Shown here: positions 1 to 8,840 of the stretch, in pieces
Position numbering within the stretch: the stretch's first letter is position 1
How the letters are laid out: every line of letters begins with the position of its first letter
Source of the DNA: Lichina pygmaea
Taxonomy: Eukaryota; Ascomycota; Lichinomycetes; Lichinales; Lichinaceae
Direction of reading: 5' to 3'
NCBI GenBank assembly: GCA_963422465.1
Contig: OY730170.1
Span: forward strand, 2,046,001 to 2,110,000
Length of the DNA stretch: 64,000 bases
Notes under the pieces: generated by a model
What the model was told of the DNA's origin: nothing
What the model saw: only the letters and a program-made list of their open reading frames with translations
The model's database searches: none
Position numbers and translations under genes: made by a program

Positions 1-2037
1 TGCAAACCCCAGGGCAGATACACCAGAAGAGGGAGTATGCACAGTCTCATGCAATTCAGAAATGTAGAATAGAAAAAGAATAGGGGATAATGGAGAACCT
101 TGAGGAACTCCACAATGAATAGGAATAGAATAAGACTCAGAATCATCAAAGACAAGAGTGGTAGAGCGCTTATCACAGAAGGAGTAGATCCAGGAAGCTA
201 GCCAGGCAGGTATTCCTTTTCTTTTCAGAATTTGCTGTAGTATCTTGGGGAGAACTCTGTCATAGGCTCCTGAGATATCCAGTGAGAGTAGGGATGCAAC
301 CATGCCTTCCTTCCAGACTTTTTCCACTTGGGAGGTTAGAAGGAAAAGTGCTGCTTCTGTGGATCTTCCTTTCCTAAAGCCCATCTGGATATCTGGCAAT
401 AGTCCAGCTTCTTCTGCTATCTTGCTTAGTCTGGCTGCAGCAATAGCTTCCATCAGCTTGCCTGTTGTGTTTAGCAGAGCTATAGGGCGCCAGGCTTTAG
501 CTTGATTGTAGGTTCCCTTGCCAGGTTTCCTCAAGCAGACTGTTTTTGCACTCTTAAATCTTTCAGGGAAGTACTCCAGTTTCCAGCATGTTGAAGTCAG
601 AATAGCTAGAGCTTGGCAGAACCTAGGCCCCAGAGCTCTCAGAAATCCATTTGGCAGCTTATCTCTCCCTCCTGCTGTGAAAGGTTTCTTCTTGGCCAGA
701 ATTTGCTCCACTTCTTCACATGTTACCTCCTGGGAGAGCTGTATCTCAGAGATAGTCTGGGAGCTTTCTGAGCCTGGTTCTGGAACTAGAGCTTTTGGAA
801 AGAACTGTTGTGAGAAGGCTTTAGTCTTTTCCTCAAAGGTTTTGGCTATTCCTTCTTGTGTTTCCAGGTCAGGAACCAGAGGAAGATCAGGAGTCTTGTT
901 GGCTTTGGACTTTCCCCACTTTGCAAGCTTCCAGAACTTTGAAGAGCTGGCCAGCTCATGGATTTGGTGTCTGAAAGTGTTCTGTTTTCCATCTCTGACT
1001 GCCTTTTTCTTGAGCTTAGTTGCTTGCTCAAGTTCCTCTTGACTTGCTTGCCTTTTTTGCACTTTTCTTCTTACTCTTCTTTCCTCTTTAACCTTGTTTT
1101 GGATCTCTTGATTCCACCAGGGAACTGAGTGGCCAGATTGCTTCTGGAGCTGTGTGGATTTGCTTGCTATTTCTTGGAGAAAGTTGTCAAGATACTCCAA
1201 GTACTCATCCACTTCATATTTGTCTTGGAAGTGGAAGGGCAGGTGTAGCTTCTCACACTCTACTCTTGCAAGGTTTGAGTCCAGTGTTCTCCAGTTTCTT
1301 TCTGGTTTCCAGATTTTCCTTGGAGGATCCAGGTCCAGGCAGGTTAGTACAGGTCTGTGGTCAGACCCATGAAAGAACTGAAGAGCCACTTTAGAGAAAA
1401 TCAGAGAGTTAGAAAGAGAAGAAGAAATAAAAGACAGATCAATAGAAGAACATGGTTTTTCAGAAAGAGATCTTGCTCTGGTAGGGGTGAAAGGTGCAAT
1501 AGCTAAATCCAGATTTAAATCTTTTATTAGGTCTTGAAACTTGTTTGCAGTCTCAGAGTACAGTTTTCTTTTCTTTGACCAGTCTGGGTGGTGAAGATTT
1601 GAGTCTGTAAGAAGAATATGTTGTCCTTGTTCTTGTAAAGCATTTTGGAGTAAACAGAGAAGAGCTTCTGATGCCTCTGTGTAGTTTTCTTGACTTGATG
1701 GGGTGAAGTAGAGATTATGTACCCAAAGAGAAGTAGAAGAGTTTTCCAAGTAGATTTCAAGAGAAACAAAGTCTTTATTCCAGAAGGTAGGATGAAGAGA
1801 AGAGAGTTTCAGATTTTTATTAATAAGAAAAAGTGTTCTGCCAATCTCTGAACAGTAGAGAGGAAGAAAGGAAGAGAAAACAGTTGAAGTGCTTGTTTCT
1901 AGGTGAGGGTTTTTCCAGGGCTCTTGAAGTGCAATAATGTCCACCTCTTGGAGAGCTGAGGTTGCTAGCAGTAGCTCTTGGACTGATTCGCTTTTTTGCA
2001 CATTATACTGGAGAAGTGTCAGCTTTGTGTCTTTCAT
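1..2037 (-). CDS. LINE-A ORF2 (endonuclease / reverse transcriptase), C-terminus outside window
   Basis: About 679 codons are open with no stop from the ATG at 2037 to the window edge. The product would nick target DNA and prime reverse transcription there. The N-terminal 230 residues carry apurinic-type endonuclease motifs (QYNVQKS, LQEPWKNP, LLTDSNLHHPDW, GSDHRPV). The reverse transcriptase follows with KAWRPIALLN, QMGFRKGRST, LSLDISGAYDRV and CGVPQGSPLSPILF; the catalytic FADD box falls at the edge. The start overlaps the ORF1 stop as ATGA (2037-2034), which suggests coupled termination and re-initiation. It is close to the complete 1080-residue ORF2 at 33351-36593. Confidence 0.93.
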   Translation of the reverse strand, partial: MKDTKLTLLQYNVQKSESVQELLLATSALQEVDIIALQEPWKNPHLETSTSTVFSSFLPLYCSEIGRTLFLINKNLKLSSLHPTFWNKDFVSLEIYLENSSTSLWVHNLYFTPSSQENYTEASEALLCLLQNALQEQGQHILLTDSNLHHPDWSKKRKLYSETANKFQDLIKDLNLDLAIAPFTPTRARSLSEKPCSSIDLSFISSSLSNSLIFSKVALQFFHGSDHRPVLTCLDLDPPRKIWKPERNWRTLDSNLARVECEKLHLPFHFQDKYEVDEYLEYLDNFLQEIASKSTQLQKQSGHSVPWWNQEIQNKVKEERRVRRKVQKRQASQEELEQATKLKKKAVRDGKQNTFRHQIHELASSSKFWKLAKWGKSKANKTPDLPLVPDLETQEGIAKTFEEKTKAFSQQFFPKALVPEPGSESSQTISEIQLSQEVTCEEVEQILAKKKPFTAGGRDKLPNGFLRALGPRFCQALAILTSTCWKLEYFPERFKSAKTVCLRKPGKGTYNQAKAWRPIALLNTTGKLMEAIAAARLSKIAEEAGLLPDIQMGFRKGRSTEAALFLLTSQVEKVWKEGMVASLLSLDISGAYDRVLPKILQQILKRKGIPAWLASWIYSFCDKRSTTLVFDDSESYSIPIHCGVPQGSPLSPILFLFYISELHETVHTPSSGVSALGFA

Positions 2038-3425
2038 GCAGACATCTCAGCATCAAAGATCTTGAAGGAGTTAGCTGGTAGCTTTCCTCCAGAGTTGGCT
2101 GATCTTGAAGAAAGAATTTGCACTTCTGGGAGTGCACCTCTGAGTCTCTCTGAGCTTCTGCTTGGCTCAGCTGTTTTACGTTTTTTCCCCCCTGGTAGAG
2201 ACTGAGAGAGAGGGAAAGACATAACTGGGGGGGGTTGTAGAGCTGGAACAGAGGTAGCTGTTGGGATCTCATATTTTCCTGGGCGTGTGTTCCATGCTTC
2301 TCTTGCCTTCTTGGCTGCTTCCTGGCGTACTGGACAGACACTGGCCCAGGCTGGGTGAGCTCCTCTGCAGTTGCAGCATTTTGGCTTGAGAAGCTGTTCA
2401 GGAACTTGGCAGGCTCTCCTTTCATGCTGGCCTCCACAGGCACCACACACAGCTTTGTTCTTGCAGAAGCGTGCTTGGTGCCCATAGCCAAAGCACTTGA
2501 AACATTGTGCAATAACTGTGTCTGCCAGAAAAGGTTCTGCTTCATGCATCCTGTGCCCCAGCACTAGCCCACTCTCAATCAAAAGATTGGCTTGTTCAGG
2601 GGTAGCCAGATCCAGGTGGAGAGAGGTAACTGGCTTCTTTTGAGCTATAGCCTTCTTAGACCAGTAGGCTCTCAGGATGGTGATTTGCTTGCTCAGAGAT
2701 GGGTTGCTGTTCTGGATTATCTGGCGGGTTTTCTCCAGGTCTTCAGGTTGGATATCTTCTGTTCTGACTCCATGGATCAGAACTGGAAATCTCTTGGGCT
2801 GGATGGTTGCTTCCTTTGTGAAGATAGCTGATACCCAGGCAGGGTTTTTCTCTAGGAAGACTTTAGTCTCTTGGCTTTCTGTGTTAATAAGGATATCCCC
2901 TGAAGGAAGTTTCCTTACTGCTCTGACCTGCTTGTTGTAGAGACTGGGTAGTCTGTCTTGAAGAGCCTGGAAAAGCTGGATGTGAGTTCTATTAGCCATG
3001 TCAGGTGGCTGGATACCAGGATGTACAAGAACTTCTTTGAGAATTCTTGCAGGTAGAGGGATTTGTGCTGGAATAGATTTTTGGACAGCCTGGGCATATG
3101 ATGGCTTGGCTTCTTGTTTGTCCAGCCGCTTGTTGATATTCTCCAGCTTCTGGAAGATTCTGTTGGTGAGGCCAGTGGAGCTAGACTGGGCTTCTGTAGG
3201 GAAGGAGTTCTTTTTGATATTTTCCCAGCTTTTCAGAATAGATTCTGGGACTGGTTGAGATTTGATCCAGGAGTCTACTAGTTTGTAGTCACTCTGGGGA
3301 GCTGGTTGGGGGGTAGGAGAGCTGGACTGGGTGCTAGCCAGACTGGGAGCTGGTTGGGAGAGTATAGCTGGTGTAGCTCTGGTGTTACTTTCTGAAAAGG
3401 TGGGTTTTTTCTTCTTGGGAGCCAT
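2034..3425 (-). CDS. LINE-A ORF1 (gag-like RNA-binding protein with CCHC knuckles), 463 aa
   Basis: This is an intact LINE ORF1. The N-terminus is basic (MAPKKKK) and rich in Ser, Pro and Gln, followed by a predicted coiled region and a central basic domain. Three zinc knuckles lie near residues 320-390: CFKCFGYGHQARFC, CGACGGQHERRAC and CCNCRGAHPAWASVC. Such proteins coat element RNA and chaperone it during target-primed reverse transcription. A Lys/Arg-rich patch near residue 415 may be nuclear-localising (inference). The start is chosen at MAPKKKK, which matches MPVKKKK in the full-length copy. The stop overlaps the ORF2 start by four bases. Confidence 0.92.
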   Translation of the reverse strand: MAPKKKKPTFSESNTRATPAILSQPAPSLASTQSSSPTPQPAPQSDYKLVDSWIKSQPVPESILKSWENIKKNSFPTEAQSSSTGLTNRIFQKLENINKRLDKQEAKPSYAQAVQKSIPAQIPLPARILKEVLVHPGIQPPDMANRTHIQLFQALQDRLPSLYNKQVRAVRKLPSGDILINTESQETKVFLEKNPAWVSAIFTKEATIQPKRFPVLIHGVRTEDIQPEDLEKTRQIIQNSNPSLSKQITILRAYWSKKAIAQKKPVTSLHLDLATPEQANLLIESGLVLGHRMHEAEPFLADTVIAQCFKCFGYGHQARFCKNKAVCGACGGQHERRACQVPEQLLKPKCCNCRGAHPAWASVCPVRQEAAKKAREAWNTRPGKYEIPTATSVPALQPPPVMSFPLSQSLPGGKKRKTAEPSRSSERLRGALPEVQILSSRSANSGGKLPANSFKIFDAEMSA

Positions 3426-3922
3426 GTTAGAGATTGTTTGGCACTGGTTGGGTGTTTCCTGTCTGCAGAGTACTGCCAGAAAGAAGAGTCACCTGGTTTC
3501 CCAGCAGTAATAATCTAGTCCTGGGACCAATCCCCAAGACTAGACTTTCCTGGGCAGCTTTTTCCAACTAAGCTCTGGGCAAAGCTAGAAGTATTAACCT
3601 AGACTAGGGACCAGACCCCCTATCTAGACTTTCCTTGAGCCAAAGACTCTGCTAGCTCCAGAGTCAGTCAGACTCTAACCATTCCTCTTATCCTGAGACT
3701 CTCTCTCTGGTTGTGGGTAGATTGCTGGTTGTTGAAGAAGAAGATCGTGGATTCAAGATCACAACTTTTGACAAACAGGTGTGATTCTCAAAGGTGATGG
3801 GTTTTCACCTTAAGGTTTGGGTGGTTTCAGAGAGGAACTCGGCTGTTTTCCAGAACATATGACAAATTGTGGTGTTTGTCAAAATTGATGGTCCTTGAAG
3901 AACGTGGTTCTGGGAAGAGTTT

Positions 3923-5903
3923 TTTGGACTTGCCCCAAGTAGAATAGGAAGTTCTAGAAAGAGAAGAGAGTGCTTTCTGTGCTTTTTGAAGAATAATCCT
4001 CTGGTGTTTGTGCCAGTGGAGCTTTGCATCTAGGTACACTCCAAGTACTCACACTTCTTCTTTTGGTTTGAGAATCACATTCCCCAGTCTGAGCTTGAGC
4101 TGAAGATTGTCTGATCTTCTTCTGGAAAAATGAAGTATTTCATATTTCTCAGGTGAGAAGACCATTCCATGTCTTGCAGCCCAGGATAGACATTTGTGGT
4201 GTGTGTTCTTTAACTTCAGAAGGTTACTTTTCAAGGAGTGACTAAAAGCAAGCAGATTTGTATCATCTGCAAACCCCAGGGCAGATACACCAGAAGAGGG
4301 AGTATGCACAGTCTCATGCAATTCAGAAATGTAGAATAGAAAAAGAATAGGGGATAATGGAGAACCTTGAGAAACTCCACAATGAATAGGAATAGAATAA
4401 GACTCAGAATCATCAAAGACAAGAGTGGTAGAGCGCTTATCACAGAAGGAGTAGATCCAGGAAGCTAGCCAGGCAGGTATTCCTTTTCTTTTCAGAATTT
4501 GCTGTAGTATCTTGGGGAGAACTCTGTCATAGGCTCCTGAGATATCCAGTGAGAGTAGGGATGCAACCATGCCTTCCTTCCAGACTTTTTCCACTTGGGA
4601 GGTTAGAAGGAAAAGTGCTGCTTTTGTGGATCTTCCTTTCCTAAAGCCCATCTGGATATCTGGCAATAGTCCAGATTCTTCTGCTATCTTGCTTAGTCTG
4701 GCTGCAGCAATAGCTTCCATCAGCTTGCCTGTTGTGTTTAGCAGAGCTACAGAGCGCCAGACTTGAGCTTGATTGTAGGTTCCCTTGCCAGGTTTTCTCA
4801 AGCAGACTGTTTTTGCACTCTTAAATCTTTCAGGGAAGTACTCCAGTTTCCAGCATGTTGAAGTCAGAATAGCTAGAGCTTGGCAGAACCTAGGCCACAG
4901 TTGAGCTATGCCGAGGCATAGCGCAGAGTCGCTATCCCTTGCAGGGTCTCTGCCACGCTTCCCCGCAGTCCTGAGGCCTTTTGCACTCCGCCGTGTACGC
5001 TCACCCCTAGGTCCTGCTTCGGAGCGCCGGGTTGCCAGCCCGGAGCCCACACTCCAACTGCAGTTTGCTCCTTGAGCCTGTTATTTGCAGCCTGAGCCTA
5101 CACTCTGTACGGACCGGCATGCGCTTCTGTCCTCTCAGGCCATATAGACAGTCTTGTAGTAGGCCCAGACCCTACTGCTGTCACTGCCATTATATGCCAC
5201 ACCCCACAGCTCTTGCTGTTTCGTGTTACCTCTGTAGATCTCTTGTACAGAGGCCGACCATGCCTCGCAGGCTCTACAGACCCTGCAGGCCATGCCAGCA
5301 CCTGCAGGACTGTCTTTCCAGCCCACTAACCAAGTAGGGAGAAGTCTCTGTCTGCCCGCTGTTGTCTGTGGGGCCCCGGTTGTACGTGGTGGCCAACTGG
5401 AGATCCAGTGCCCTGGCCCCAGTCTGTAGGTGGCCTGAAGAGAATCTGTGGGAAGACCTTAGGCAAAACCATCAAGCCAGCACTTTGAATATCACACAGC
5501 CCTTAGGTACTGGAGTGGTGGAAACTCTTTGTGCCACCTGCTCACCTTCTTTAACATGTAGTCCCTGTTCAATTAACAACACTGTGGTACAGATATCACT
5601 CCCCTCCTAGAACAAGATCCTTGATGCATCAGCTGCTGGAGACTCTGCTAGAAGGGGGGTGTGCGATAGGAACTCCTCGCATCTACTCCAGAGGTGCCCT
5701 GTCAGATGTCTAGACTTCACATCCACCAGTTGCAAGGCTGGCTTCGGGCTGTAGTGTACACAGTAGACATCTGTCAGGTGGTTTTCATAACCAGTTTGGT
5801 CGAAGTCCTCTGTTCTGCTGATGTCACTTCACAGAGGTGTCCAGGGTGCCTGCGCGACACCTCCGGTGGCCTGTCGCTCTGCGGGCACCAGCAGCTCAAC
5901 CCA
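3923..5903 (-). mobile_element. Chimeric element alpha: RepB fused to 5'-truncated LINE-A
   Basis: Read on the minus strand, RepB sequence (5903-4893) ends in GCTCAACTGTGG and is followed directly by LINE-A ORF2 from just upstream of the reverse transcriptase (4892 to 3923). The LINE half is cut off at 3923 by LINE-A copy 1. The RepB half lacks about 100 bases of its 5' end, which abuts LINE-B at 5903/5904. The junction sequence at the RepB 3' end is the same as in chimeras beta, delta and epsilon, while the LINE entry point differs. Because both outer ends are damaged, no target duplication can be checked here. Confidence 0.8.
4049..5050 (-). CDS. RepB-LINE fusion reading frame: reverse transcriptase core, truncated, 333 aa
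   Basis: The first ~55 residues (from MGSGLATRRSEAG) come from RepB. The rest is LINE-A ORF2 starting at RFCQALAILTSTCW, with the RT motifs QMGFRKGRST, DISGAYDRV, CGVSQGSPLSP and LGFADDTNLLA. The frame ends at a TGA (4049-4051) after KPKEEV, where the intact copy has CGA (Arg) followed by VLGVYLDAK, so about 300 C-terminal residues are lost. There is no endonuclease domain, so it could not act alone as a LINE. The in-frame fusion may be chance, but it recurs in chimera delta. Confidence 0.6.
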   Translation of the reverse strand: MGSGLATRRSEAGPRGERTRRSAKGLRTAGKRGRDPARDSDSALCLGIAQLWPRFCQALAILTSTCWKLEYFPERFKSAKTVCLRKPGKGTYNQAQVWRSVALLNTTGKLMEAIAAARLSKIAEESGLLPDIQMGFRKGRSTKAALFLLTSQVEKVWKEGMVASLLSLDISGAYDRVLPKILQQILKRKGIPAWLASWIYSFCDKRSTTLVFDDSESYSIPIHCGVSQGSPLSPILFLFYISELHETVHTPSSGVSALGFADDTNLLAFSHSLKSNLLKLKNTHHKCLSWAARHGMVFSPEKYEILHFSRRRSDNLQLKLRLGNVILKPKEEV

Positions 5904-8275
5904 TAGAGAGGATTAGGAGTCTGGAACATTTACTCTGAAAAGAAAGCTGGCTAGTCCTATCCTTGCTGATAGAATCTGCAAGTAAAAACTAGCTTCAGTT
6001 TTTCTCAAGTCTTTGAAAACTTTGAGATTTTTCCTTTGGGGTAGTCTGCAAAATAGCTTCCAGACTGGAGAACACTTCTGTCTGTTTGCCTGCTATCTGG
6101 CTTCCTATTTTTTCTGAAACACTTCCTGAAATTGTTTCTTAGAGTAATCTTGGTTAGTGGTTAGTTCTTCTAGCTATCTTACTTTCCAGTTAGGTGTGAC
6201 AGTAGACAGAGACTTTAGAGGTGTTCTCAGAGTAGAAACAAAAACAGTGATCTGGGAAAAGAGCTTATAAAGAAGTGAGAAAAAAAGATTAGAAGAAGTA
6301 TTAGAAAAATAGAAAGATTGTAGGAAAGTTGCTGTTCTGAATTTGAAATAAAGATCAAGAGGTGGTAGGAATAGTTCTCCTTCAATAAGAAATATAGAAG
6401 TAGCTTTAAAGACACCTCCTATAGTTTTTAGACACTTAGTCTGGAAAAGATTTAGAGAAGAAATATTAGAAAGTTTTTGGTAGGGATTAAACCAGACTTC
6501 TACTGCATAGCTGAGAAGTGATCTCAGTATTGCAGTGTAGACAAGTCTAGCAGAGAGAACAGGTAGACCCCATGTAGAAAAAGTAGTTCTGGAAAGTGCT
6601 GAGAAAAACTTGGAAGCTTTCTCTAACATGATTTTCTGGTGTTTTTTCCAGAGAAGCTTGGAATCATAGTGTAGTCCGAGAATACACACTTCTTTCTTAG
6701 GCTGTAGTACCACTTCTCCAAGTCTTAGACTGAGCTGAAGATTATCTGTTCTTCTTGGGGTGGCATGGTGTAGTGGGAAGCTGGTGAGAGTTTCCCACTA
6801 CGTGGCACCCATGACCCAGAACTAGTGGTGTCAGGCCTGGAGAACCTGACTAAACTAGTTGTCAGTTCAAATCTGACCCACCCCACATTCTGCCACAAAA
6901 ACCCCCGAGATTCATAGAACTTGTCTAAGATGTACTCCTCGCAAGATGTATGAAAACCCCCAAGAAATAGCTCACCCAATATCTGTCAAGATCCACAAAA
7001 CCCTCATTACTGTGGTTTTCCTATTTCCCCTACGGAGTTTGGGGTTTTCCCACAGTACGTACACTACAAACCACAAGGTGTACAGTAAATTTGTGAGGTC
7101 CCCGAGTCAAGTCTACCAGAGACAAAAATCCTTCAAGAAGTTCTGCATGGCTTAACAGCCAAATCAGTATAAGAATCAAATCAAATCAAAAATCTGTTCT
7201 TCTTCTAGAAAAATGGAGAAGTTCATACTTTTCAGGTGCAAACTTCATTCCATGTTTTCTTGCCCAGTCTAAACACTTGGAGTGAGTAGACTTTAGCTTC
7301 AGGAGATTGCTTTTAAGAGAAGGGGAAAATGCCAGAAGGTTTGTGTCATCTGCAAAGCCCAGAGCTGATACACCTTTCTCTGGTGTATGAACAGTATTAT
7401 GAAGATCTGAAATATAGAAAAGAAATAAAATAGGAGAGAGAGGTGAACCTTGAGAGACTCCACAGTGTACTGGAAACAAAGAAGACTCTGAATCATCAAA
7501 AACAAGAGAGGTTTTTCTTTGGGTAGTGAAAGAAAAGATCCACTTAACAAACCAGCTGGGGATTCCTTTTCTTTCCAGGATTTTCTTGAGAATTTCTGGC
7601 AGAACTCTATTATAAGCTCCTGAGATATCCAGAGAAATAAGACTGGCTACCAATCCTTCCTTCCAGACTTTTTCAACTTGGGAAGTGAGTAGAAATAGTG
7701 CAGACTCAGTTGATCTTCCTTTTCTGAAGCCCATCTGGATTTCTGGTAGCAGGTTTTCTTTCTCAGCCAGTTCACTTAGCTTTGTGGTTGCCAGAGCTTC
7801 CATCAGCTTCCCAATTATGTTGAGAAGTGCTATTGGCCTCCAAGCTTTGGCATAGCAATAGGATCCTTTGCTAGGCTTTCTCAAGCATATTGTTCTGGCT
7901 GCTTTGTATCTGTCAGGAAAATATTCTAGCTTCCAGCAGACTTCCAGAACTTTGGCTATCTTTTCATTGAAAGAGTCTCCTAATACCTTTAGAAATCCAT
8001 TGGGTAGAGTGTCTTTCCCAGGAGCTGTAAAAGGTTTTTTCTTTTTCAGAATATTGTGAATATCTTCTTTGGAGATTTCCTGAGATAGCTGGTGTTGTTG
8101 GTGGTTGGCTGGCTGGTCCTGGGATTCTGGTACTGGCTGGAGAGGTAGAGGGAAGAACTGGGTTTTGAATACTTCTACCTTTTCTGTGAAAGTTCTGGCA
8201 GTTTCTCTATCTTACTTTGTGAGCTCTGGAACAATTGGAAGTTCTGGTGGTTTGCCAGCTTTTTCTTTACCCCTC
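5904..8275 (-). mobile_element. LINE-B-like element, truncated at both ends, interrupted by SINE 1
   Basis: This is minus-strand ORF2 of the second Tad-like family. It runs from the linker before the reverse transcriptase (8275) through KPFTAPGKDTLPNGF, KAWRPIALLN, LDISGAYNRVLP, CGVSQGSPLSP and ALGFADDTNLLA. SINE 1 interrupts it within the RRR segment after the RT. It then continues (6713-6174 and below) into the C-terminal domain, ending near SARIGLASFLFR at about 5950. The remaining 3' end is missing where it meets RepB at 5903. The RT part is open from 7884 to 7205; downstream there are at least three in-frame stops (first at 6174-6176), several replacing Trp codons. It is closer to the LINE-B copies at 27960 and 42581 than to LINE-A, yet visibly distinct. 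Confidence 0.85.
6757..7191 (+). mobile_element. SINE copy 1 (tRNA-derived head, LINE-like tail)
   Basis: This is a 435-bp element inserted in LINE-B with a 13-bp target duplication ATCTGTTCTTCTT (6744-6756 and 7192-7204). The head (6757-6885) folds like a tRNA: acceptor strands GGGGTGG (6757-6763) and CCACCCC (6878-6884), and a T-arm GTCAG/CTGAC with loop TTCAAAT (6861-6877). A-box TGGTGTAGTGG is at 6766-6776 and B-box GTTCAAATC at 6865-6873, about 100 nt apart, longer than in a normal tRNA. The tail ends TCAGTATAAGAATC followed by AATCA repeats, as in the LINE 3' ends. It has no coding capacity. Transcription by RNA polymerase III and LINE-driven movement are inferred from these parts. Confidence 0.9.
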
Positions 8276-8708
8276 AGCACTCTGGTGGGCAGCCACACAG
8301 TGGGTTGTTACACTCTGTTACTGGTCAGTCATGATCACAAAGATTTTCACAATCAAAATCACCACTCTGGACTGCTTCCTTGAAGGAAAGAGTTGTCAGA
8401 ACTGTAAGAGTGCTGGAGTCTTAGCAGGACAGAGTTGTGGTAAAGGCCTGTTCCCTAGGCAGCGACTCAAAGGTTCCTGGAAGATGTTGTCAAGTAAGCC
8501 TGTAGGGTATTGCTCAATGAATAGAAACTGACAACTAGCCTCTCAACCAGTGTTGGGGGGGAGGCCTGCTTATATGAATCTTGCTTAATAATCATGTGAC
8601 TTGGTATGTACATGTCACATGACTGGTAAGTGAGATAACATGCAGCTGAACCCAGTCAGGTGCTTGCGCAAGCTGCATAGCTTCTGACAGTTATCCTGGA
8701 GCTTGCTT
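8276..8708. other. Unassigned sequence between two LINE pieces, possibly a solo LTR
   Basis: The stretch is flanked by LINE-B (left) and LINE-A 5' UTR (right) and matches neither, nor RepB, the SINE or the gypsy LTRs in this window. It begins near TGTTACACTC (8306) and a TGACA motif lies near its right end (8689), so a TG...CA LTR-like body of about 384 bp is possible. A TATA-like CTTATATGAA lies in it, with an imperfect inverted repeat around CATGTGACTT...CATGTCACATG (about 8595-8622). No 5-bp flanking duplication is evident. No coding frame is convincing. Confidence 0.35.
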
Positions 8709-8840
8709 GGCACAGGTCAACTGTTTCCAGTCTGTGGAGTGGTGCCAGAGTGAGAAGTCACCTGGTTCCCAGCAGTAATAATCTAGTCCTGGGACCAGAC
8801 CCCAAGACTAGACTTTTCTGGGCAGCTTATTCCAACTAAG

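Larger units (their letters stand above)
1..3922 (-). mobile_element. LINE-A (Tad-like non-LTR retrotransposon), copy 1, 3' part beyond window edge
   Basis: This is a non-LTR retrotransposon read on the minus strand: 5' UTR about 3922-3426, ORF1 3425-2034, then ORF2 from 2037 to the left edge. It matches the full-length copy at 33177-38622 along its length, including the 5' UTR, which ends in a GGGAAGAG-type motif next to the 5' terminus. It abuts LINE-A sequence of a separate chimera at about 3922, as if inserted into it, but the matching target duplication would lie outside the window. Both ORFs are open as far as can be seen, so the copy is young or was spared the mutation that decayed its neighbours. 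The exact 5' boundary is uncertain by a few bases. Confidence 0.9.
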
